Shown here: in pieces, positions 9,001 through 12,600 of the stretch | Layout of the letters: each line of letters opens with the position of its first letter | Position numbering within the stretch: the stretch's first letter is position 1 | Source of the DNA: a virus | DNA length: 25,889 nucleotides | Virus record (IMG/VR): IMGVR_UViG_3300025771_002300 | Location: 1 to 25,889 of that record | Strand: one strand, 5' to 3' | Translations under genes and position numbers: made by a program | The notes under the pieces: generated by a model | Seen by the model: only the letters and a program-made list of their open reading frames with translations | Told to the model about the DNA's origin: nothing | Database searches by the model: none

Positions 9001-9018
9001 ATAGGAAAAGCGGACTAG
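1..9018 (+). CDS. Giant multidomain phage protein (exonuclease, Nudix, kinase-like, possible ART), 5' end outside window
   Basis: The frame is open from base 1. A TTG at 136 has no ribosome binding site, so the true start lies upstream; 3,005 codons are visible. Domains in order, by base: RDRKGRFAEMG motif plus small barrel (343-540); a duplicated alpha/beta domain (1120-1425, 1654-1974); a duplicated barrel with GYYPGH (2218-2436, 2671-2901) and a weak third relative (4003-4195); DEDDh exonuclease (3109-3645); Nudix-like (4480-4915); HipA/PI4-kinase-like (4984-5685); WYL-like (5761-5973); a conserved phage domain of unknown role (6433-6740); two KOW-like barrels (6826-7005, 7315-7500); a long C-terminal region ending in a possible ADP-ribosyltransferase-like fold (8485-9015). 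Pro/Glu/Ala-rich acidic linkers separate the parts. Inference: a minor capsid or virion-carried protein, because it lies directly upstream of the capsid protease gene and shares a motif with it. No MuF or portal domain is seen in the visible part. Confidence 0.93.
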   Translation, partial: ALLQRNRISGNALDYVDLLPIAHPRSTRDHELSGAQLFEYRSRWVLDDPRITDYTVRTLLASALTAHPATTEYEYAIARLEAMPQGTVPQYALVAALGDGNSSMARRARAMLQRRDRKGRFAEMGGGLRALIRMANKAVRTLTGRTLVQGIAGDTFDMELPDGKIVRLPAKSVEGIKALIPSKQTKDGFSKSPASYKTGDPIIDLADLEFVDAPEGFNVDPDWSPDEGDLETYGTNLSHGTMYTDDAYDVLKFDVPNAKSRDLFEIAQQKEEEGQNIVTIGKGKNNWLDPKLPVYFVSRRDGKDKTFAATQSWADALDFIRQDEPKYETGDMVDPKKTSSGKAPKVKATLPEGEPDTEVEAPEADAEAPTELPSVPEGFYEVETELPYIPEGPADGQQSPDFTDDPAELAQKYDANELKEAIKEAVQGTPDDPGTGFGFLPFEEGDEGVPADALYSALKEQGEDAEAFLRDLYESADGGDAESPEGVEVPEVSDEVKEELGGDLEPALEKLPEPKEAPPLIEGLTEDEKAEFLETGDYKPYLPENPGLVEEDVPEGYTALSSDPFDVESAVLPEGAPEGFSMNPVDIANNYETEGLKNEFRRALEPGNEMPGYGILGMETPEGEEYVGYVPGEAIRDALQLQGVDTATLANDIYNEGEEGQADDALTPDEVDEALEGEGETPATEPEGEPGPEEAPEEGAPAEGEAEAPAIQSPPPGGPKAPDEYKTGEPDGPAKLRANTTDLKPGDVTANDFFTVEDVEPSEFPGKSWVTGYYPGHQTQKTKLWKNNTGIDVYRNVTPPEKGDLPELSKPFAKDYGKVKPSPDGYEYGSYQPVDPEAKEKYEADWDEYNQSMETAKGMWSPPEDVEDWQTEAAAPDYTINNSIGVNKTPSVKLQPGDITFKRLRDGYEFFVVEGVSIDEDGNAVVDGYYPGHTKQQKSWGGKTRISFIRGAEAPASGDLPELQRPSEGDPDYDEKKKAFDDAKEASAQNYEPPVDLTEADIRLGNIMPTQPSFVGEGLKKLIADADGDPKKFKELLDQEEVFHIDFESTGGFESPSPIQVAIIKTQNGEVVDQLALFMNPEQPLDSWNQDKAPEDKLKDSNGDPISDEFLAEQMSQEDAFKQIFDFMGDSPIVAAHNMPFDGPILKAYANKFGMDYTPSGEIDTLGLSRAVMGGFRGHKLEEVAAKFDLAGPDTDWHDASVDVAVLPGILDALMDQMVTTGRGKDHLDIDATIDKSNEENAIYLDKKAKGKKKSDELIMIQTFKKGMAGDKDLPSVEEMVDKLETDKPLAEEVGPANTPPASELSDGDFEVESVLGGFISNNWVEDDDNTTNVGKVAVEDMQVGDFVAAKFSGFHEILAIEEDPDDPKKMRLKTRLLATGKEYDKSWVRYPAYEVRRRNDAPDAAPEVQPEEAVDVIDEAPEKEESAGKWQGYSVAQGTDGVYYAEGISGADVQKLRNGELNPPNLPFFAPLGGGDNQETGEGYYFDTKGNRHWGKYGAAGALVRRMNSDGQYEYLLAKRSKGLSQGGGKWAYPGGAHKDQDMAKTIGATAKEEFAEEVGGDITALEPVAIHPFSPAPDWSYDTYIFEVGAGQLGEVGIKDGENSEIGWFTADQMQQMADEDKLIPEFAESLSAMLVFGDDDTTGPSKPTPDVDGADPGEVSNFFDTTDWVKSGGQAGSNEGAFYTDPKTGDMYYVKKPKSEKHAANEVLASALYEEAGTKTGRVFLGKDKKGNTVLVSPIVPGSKKDFANRKNDDVVKKNAQADFAVDAWLNNYDAVGLEYDNMLTVDDEVWRVDPGGSLIFRAQGKDKDLPDTVTELDSMRDPKQNPAAADIFGDMTDEEIAESAKKVQAISPEKIDELVDAAFADDPETGDFIKEQLKKRRQDLIDRFNLGEKEEEKTEVQTVSSSGSVVALDPAGDVEAQVASAISNGQKLSFSYKGKDRIVTPVKTKDGGPSIWTNPKNGNVNLNAIDSDGTQKNFTLSKIEPNSDGFEAPVADAPETDAPETEAPEAPTPEPEAPATEEVVEPDADPQPAEKPTEVPQAEKQKILDDLSNLAESVFGKAPDKEQLKTLLGNLKEQGGNPDLIDSAIESLDAPEVVEPQTPEEKIAEDIAQELVPEDPGLGSPEPLTEADIEKTLTDLDLTNPELIWKKVEEDYEGTVLDNGHIVVDSNMHGTTRYDVVVRRTSKNKFAVYHRLTENDGSSKTYVLKGRYHSAVALNNAISKQILNSKTKPDYLKKQSKSETDETLLPTSVSSVPSTSEAHVAADGTLLTEGMTVKVVNPKHKYFGETAVIKQKLVYFKSGKYEYTDYLKVKYSSGEANKINSQSVVPVDSDWEWGDPVPETGETPSTTTPTTAPTPMAEQPSAPTPDLEDSSVDIEGPDDVQSKALSDVLDNLAIDKNSKEYFERYGATEKTEYKTLTKKHMVKDGTSTGYNMLPGMVVTNGDPDGADPELNSHGIVTKTYPSSDEVDVTFFDGPLAGQSKKLGAKSVYSREKSVSRKTSKEQLGIDYDATPVDDALKQIEADKAQKQLEQEVADLKAKENVNGPGFEVEEPEGPPNWDLSPYENVPSLTAALKKATSDTPNVAANGASVLTDNGAIEDLEMRVTQVTVDGEKKLQVSFKLTDWAGNILAKKYKGTGTPTLEMPQYETQEDGTVEKVGMWSSSNIDYYGKGTTYSGEAGKGVFSFLRGNKSEKSPNFFKMGGSNNGPVSLHNRLTIDMPLDSSAEDIAEALESLEVIKSVRPATEADIRGLKENKMLSIFGRNTDGTKNYAGELRKKYLEEIENKWGFTADDMELVVDEFSRGKFMYLIPESVANKLASDTGTKAFVHNWYSGNLSSSAQKRADMIFKLLTTEGGGLYSTTARWTEGINTSGMSSTADLSGAGADYIFTSKTSNVKKGSSTSSAFLKFYFPAEKLMRRLDFYSNASDKYGELSEDKDYIKMFYQNLHEVLYKKNLSWADLATVDMDSETRKILLEKLTQAGITELHGNKVEDLIGKAD
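343..375 (+). repeat. RDxxGRFAEMG motif, copy 1
   Basis: The protein reads RDRKGRFAEMG here. The same motif recurs in the capsid protease fusion as RDKLGRFAEMG at 10765-10797, with a shorter relative RDASGKY at 14200-14220. In the first two, a small beta-rich stretch follows with the pattern ELxDGxxVxxP. Motifs of this kind recur in actinophage head proteins; their function is not known to me. Confidence 0.7.
1120..1425 (+). repeat. Internal protein repeat A, copy 1
   Basis: A domain of about 100 residues that begins VPEGF, then has a helical stretch (DDPAELAQKYDANELKEAI), a GFGFLPF strand, a VPADALYSALKEQGED segment, and ends in LRDLYE. Copy 2 lies at 1654-1974. The copies match in pattern but are diverged, so the duplication is old. 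Confidence 0.65.
1654..1974 (+). repeat. Internal protein repeat A, copy 2
   Basis: Matches copy 1 (1120-1425) in order and spacing: VPEGY, then NPVDIANNYETEGLKNEF, GYGILGM, VPGEAIRDALQLQGVD and ANDIYNE. Function unknown. Confidence 0.65.
2218..2436 (+). repeat. Internal protein repeat B, copy 1 (barrel with GYYPGH)
   Basis: A domain of about 73 residues: LKPGDVT, then FFTVEDVE, a GYYPGH hairpin and a final GDLPEL. Copy 2 is at 2671-2901. The pattern (PGD turn, then alternating strands) suggests a small SH3-like barrel; this is an inference. Confidence 0.7.
2671..2901 (+). repeat. Internal protein repeat B, copy 2 (barrel with GYYPGH)
   Basis: Second copy of the barrel at 2218-2436, with LQPGDIT, EFFVVEGV, GYYPGH and GDLPEL in the same order. 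A weaker relative (MQVGDFV ... KSWVRYPAYEV) is seen at about 4003-4195. Confidence 0.7.
3109..3645 (+). other. DEDDh (DnaQ-like) 3'-5' exonuclease domain inside the giant protein
   Basis: All catalytic residues of the DEDDh family are visible. Exo I is HIDFESTGG (Asp codon 3136, Glu codon 3142). Exo II is AAHNMPFDGPIL (Asp codon 3424). Exo III is WHDASVDVAVLPGILDAL (His codon 3592, Asp codon 3607). The His-x4-Asp spacing is that of DnaQ-type proofreading exonucleases and RNase T. The domain is therefore probably active on single-stranded DNA or RNA ends. No polymerase domain is seen in the visible part. Confidence 0.88.
4480..4915 (+). other. Nudix-like domain inside the giant protein
   Basis: The region opens with HWGKYGAAGALVRR and continues with KWAYPGGAH, a helix ending EEFAEEVGGD (4660-4689), and YDTYIFEV, which is the order of a Nudix hydrolase. 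The box is not canonical: the Arg of REUxEExGU is Glu, and the segment between GG and the helix is about three residues longer than usual. The metal-binding Glu residues (E, E, E) of the helix are kept. Substrate unknown. Confidence 0.78.
4984..5685 (+). other. HipA/PI4-kinase-like domain inside the giant protein
   Basis: The order fits a protein-kinase-like fold of the HipA/PI3-PI4-kinase group: a Gly/Asn-rich loop (GSNEGAFY), a strand with Lys (YYVKKPKS, Lys codon 5092), a Glu in a following helix (NEVLASALYEEAG), a catalytic-loop-like NYDAVGLEYDNML (Asp codon 5329, Asn codon 5353), and a DFG-like RVDPGGS (Asp codon 5389). A helical tail follows. Kinase activity and substrate cannot be decided from sequence. 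Confidence 0.65.
5761..5973 (+). other. WYL-like barrel inside the giant protein
   Basis: The segment AISNGQKLSFSYKGKDR, then VTPVKTK, NLNAIDSDG and KNFTLSKIE follows the strand order of a WYL domain, an Sm-like barrel that binds nucleotides or regulates in bacterial transcription factors and CRISPR or anti-phage proteins. The match is by pattern only and the WYL triad itself is not clear. Confidence 0.4.
8485..9015 (+). other. Possible ADP-ribosyltransferase-like C-terminus of the giant protein
   Basis: The last 177 residues contain GLYSTTARW (STS-like, 8590-8616), GADYIFT (8668-8688) and a final strand with Glu in LHEVLYKK (Glu codon 8863), followed by a turn and LLEKLTQAGI. Order and spacing resemble ADP-ribosyltransferase folds, including the DarT group. 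A clear NAD-binding Arg was not identified, so this is tentative. Confidence 0.35.
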
Positions 9019-9030
9019 GGAGATAGAGAC

Positions 9031-9366
9031 ATGGCATACGAAGTAGAAACGTTTTTTGAGGAACAAGCTGTCCTACAGAAAATGGGCGAAGACTCTTACC
9101 GTCGTCTAACTGGCTCAGTCACATTTTGGTATGACAATGAGGACAAAGAAGCCTACCTGTCTATTGCCACAGGGGATAGGCAAAACGATTTCTACATCCG
9201 AAGAGAAGAAATCACCGTAACTCCCGAAGGGGAACTTCAGTACGAATGGGAAGGAAATGATTACGTTGTCAGAGCCGTAAAGGATTCTGACAAAGACCTT
9301 CTCGATGGTACAGGAATGATTTATGACAACGAAGAAGCAGAAGAGGAGTCCGAAGATGGCGAGTAG
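9031..9366 (+). CDS. Small acidic protein of unknown function
   Basis: A 111-residue protein starting at ATG 9031, 12 bases after the giant gene, with a purine-rich ribosome binding site (AGGGAGA, 9017-9023). It has a beta-rich central part (SVTFWYDNEDKEAYLSIA, then FYIRREEITVTPEGELQYEW) and a very acidic tail (EEAEEESEDGE). I do not recognise a family. The gene overlaps the next one by 11 bases, so the two are probably translationally coupled. Its place between two giant head genes suggests a head-related partner or assembly factor; this is inference only. Confidence 0.8.
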   Translation: MAYEVETFFEEQAVLQKMGEDSYRRLTGSVTFWYDNEDKEAYLSIATGDRQNDFYIRREEITVTPEGELQYEWEGNDYVVRAVKDSDKDLLDGTGMIYDNEEAEEESEDGE

Positions 9367-9634
9367 TGTTGAGCAACTAGAGGCTCTTCTCGACCCAGAA
9401 ACCAGAGAAGTCAAGTACCTCATGTACATGGTTAGCGGTCTGGGCAGTTTTCTTCGTAAAGACGGTAAGTGGGTTGTTGCCTACGAAGAGACTGATAATC
9501 AGTTTGAGGACCTTCCTATCATAGATTTAGACCCCAGCAAGTCCATGCCCCTTATTGAAAAGTGGGATACTGGTGAGGGTGTGAAGGACGACGACCTGCA
9601 GGAGTACGCCCTCCCAGAAGAGGAAGACGAGTAA
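9356..9634 (+). CDS. Small acidic protein of unknown function
   Basis: A 92-residue protein. The frame is open further upstream (an ATG at 9323), but ATG 9356 is preferred because GAGGAG at 9343-9348 lies seven bases before it; the 9323 start would lie deep inside the preceding gene. It begins MASSVEQLEALLDPETR, has a short hydrophobic stretch (YLMYMVSGLGSFL) and a strand pair (GKWVVAYEE), and ends in acidic EEEDE. No family recognised. It ends two bases before the GTG of the protease fusion gene, so all three genes are likely read from one transcript and coupled. Confidence 0.78.
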   Translation: MASSVEQLEALLDPETREVKYLMYMVSGLGSFLRKDGKWVVAYEETDNQFEDLPIIDLDPSKSMPLIEKWDTGEGVKDDDLQEYALPEEEDE

Positions 9635-9636
9635 CC

Positions 9637-12600
9637 GTGGAATACGTCGGCAGAAACAAAAATCAGACGCTCTTCGTCAATGAAGAGCTTGGTGCAGTAG
9701 TTGACGAGACGACTAACGAAGTCGTGCTCGTAGATAAGGCTGACTCCTTGGTCGCTTCTGCCTCGTGGACCAAGCACGGGAGCGAGCCAACGAGGGCTGC
9801 TTCCGAGCTAGCAAACGCTGCCGTCACAGACCTCGACATTAAGGTCTTTGCTTCTAACGACCGGATGTACACGATTCCCGATGCCGTTATTGCTGAAGCC
9901 AAGCGTGGTCTTGCGTGGCGCAAGGAGGAGAAGCGTGGTGGCACTCCTGTTGGCATGAACACCGCTCGCACTCTTGCTAAGGGTGGACAAATTGGAATCA
10001 AGAAGGTCCGCCACATTGCGAAGTACTTTCCTCGTCACGAGGTAGATAAAAAGGGCAAGGGCTACAAGCCCGGACAAGACAACTACCCATCTAACGGTCG
10101 TATCGCTTGGGCTCTTTGGGGCGGCGATGCTGCCCAGCGTTGGGCCTCCGCAATCGTTGAGCGTGAGAACAAAAAGAAGAAGAGCGCAGCAATCATTGCG
10201 TCTTATGGCATGGACGATTACTCGCACGCACAGCGTGTAGAGGTTGACTCGTTCCGTCCTTCGATGATGGAGCCAGACTTCTTCATCCGTGTACGTCTTG
10301 ACGGCTCAGGCATCGACCGTCTCTACAAGGTAGATGAAGATGGCGCTGTCTTTGTGTGGGATGACGGCTCGTGGGATGACCTCGGGAACATCAACCACGA
10401 TTTTGAGACTTACGACAAGACTCTTGATGACCCATACGACCGCTGCCACAAGATGCACCTGTCCGTGGACCGTGAGTCTGCTCTCAAGATTTCAGCCATG
10501 CTCGACAACGACCCCATGGAAGTTGTTCATCTCAAGAAGATTGAGTTTGAAGAGACAACCATGTTCGAGAGCGCAATCCCTGAACTTGATTGGGAGTTTC
10601 TTGACCAACTGAGCGATGACTCATCAGATGAGCTGCCCGACTATGAAGACGACCTTGGCGGTCTCATGGCTTCCGTCATTTCCGTAAATAAATCGGAGTT
10701 TGCCGAAGAGGGTGATGCAGAGTACACGCCAGAAGAGCGTTCCGAGGCTGCGTCTCAACAGGTGCGTGACAAGCTTGGTCGCTTCGCTGAAATGGGTCAA
10801 CGAGTCATCATTGGTGGCGATGCTAATTATCAGGGCAACATCACTGCGCTAAACCCAGACAGCCAAGAGGTAAGTGTTGAGCTGGATAACGGCGAAACTG
10901 TTGTCGTTCCCGGTGGCACCGTTCAAGAAGTCAGCACGTTTGAGCCAATCACCAACAGTTTTCCGGCATCGAACCTTGACTTCACCGGAATCCTTGGTGA
11001 GCCTCGTGTTCCGATTGACCAGCCGACCGCTCAACTCCCGGGTCGTCTGCCTGCGCTAACAGCGCCGATGGTCAACACCATGGTCAACGACTGGGGGGCT
11101 TGGGTTGCAGACCAACGCATGTCTCCTGACTACTCCGGAGACCCGGTTCCCCCCATTCAATACAAGAGCCCGCCCGACATCAGCACCGCTCTTGGTCGCT
11201 ACTACGAAGCAACAGGAAGCACAACTAACGTAGACGGTACAAACCGTGCAGAGTGGAACCCGGCTACTGCCCCCAATCTTTACGAGACATCGCCTGCTAT
11301 TCGTGAGTGGTACGAGGGGGGTCGGGCACTAACCGAAGGAAGCGGTGGAAAACTTGGTTGGTACAGACCAAGACTCACAGCATCAGGAGCAGTCACTGCT
11401 GCAGCAGAAGATGACACCTCTCTAACAGTAGAGACTTCCGATGTTGCTCCTCTCTACATGGCAATTGTCTCTCCTGATGACCCTCAGGCTGTTATGGAAC
11501 TTGTCTGCATGATTCCAGCTAGCAAGAAGACTCGTACCCCTGCGACATTTATTCGTCGCAACAAGAAGTGGGAGCGCAACGACCAGATTGCTCGTGACCT
11601 GCAGAGCCCAACGCCTCCTCCGGTTGTTCTTCTCAATCAAGAAGACCTTGCTGCAGTAACAGAGCAGGTTGATGGAAGCACTTCCGTAGCTGCGTCAGGC
11701 ATTCTGGTACCGAGCCATATTGCTCTAACAAACAACGCCATCATTGCTGCCATTCAGGCTGCTGGTGGTCTTGACCGCAACCGTGGGAATGCTGAAAAAC
11801 TGCGCCGTTACTGGACTATCGGCAAGGGTGGGCTCAAGATTCGCTGGAACACACCCGGCGACTGGACCCGATGCAACCGCTACCTACGCAAGTACATGGG
11901 CCCCCGTGCCAAGGGTTATTGCGCCCTACGCCACAAAGAAATGACTGGCGTATGGCCCGGGTCCAAGTACAACGTTGGCAAGAAAAAGAAGAAGGGCATC
12001 CGTGGTTCTGCGGATATCGAGACTCTTAAGACAGAACAGCAAGTTATTGGTGAGTTGACGCTTCGAGCTCGTGCCGAGTCCGCTCGCTCACGCCTTGCCG
12101 GTCGGGAAGCAGCAAAGCCCACCGACCACGGTGCAAAGTTTGTTATTCCACTGGTAATCCCAGAAGAGCTTGAGTCCGGTGACGGTCGTATTTTCGAGAA
12201 GGACTCAATACAAATCCGAGACCTACCTCTTCCTCTGCTGTGGCAAATCAAGACAGGTCAGGGCCATGATGGCTCTGTTGTAGTCGGACAAATCACCCAC
12301 ATGGAGAAAACCGAGCAAGGCATCGGAAATGCCTACGGAATGTTTGATAGCGGAGAATTCGGCAAAGAAGCAGAGCGCCTTGTTCGTCACGGTTTCATCC
12401 GTGGCGTGTCCGCTGATATGGACAAGTTTGAGGCAGAAGAGCCAGAGATTCCTGAGCTAACCGAGGACGGCGAAGACGACTCGAAGAAAATGGGTTCAGG
12501 TAGAATAAATATCACGAGCGCACGGGTTATGGCGGTGACAATCGTTCCTAAGCCTGCGTTCCAAGAATGCTTTATTCAATTGATTGAAGAAGATACAGAA

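Noticed and set aside
9323-9355. ATG 9323 as the start of the second small acidic gene
   Set aside because: ATG 9356 has a good ribosome binding site (GAGGAG), while 9323 does not; the extra residues MTTKKQKRSPK are unlike the rest of the acidic protein.
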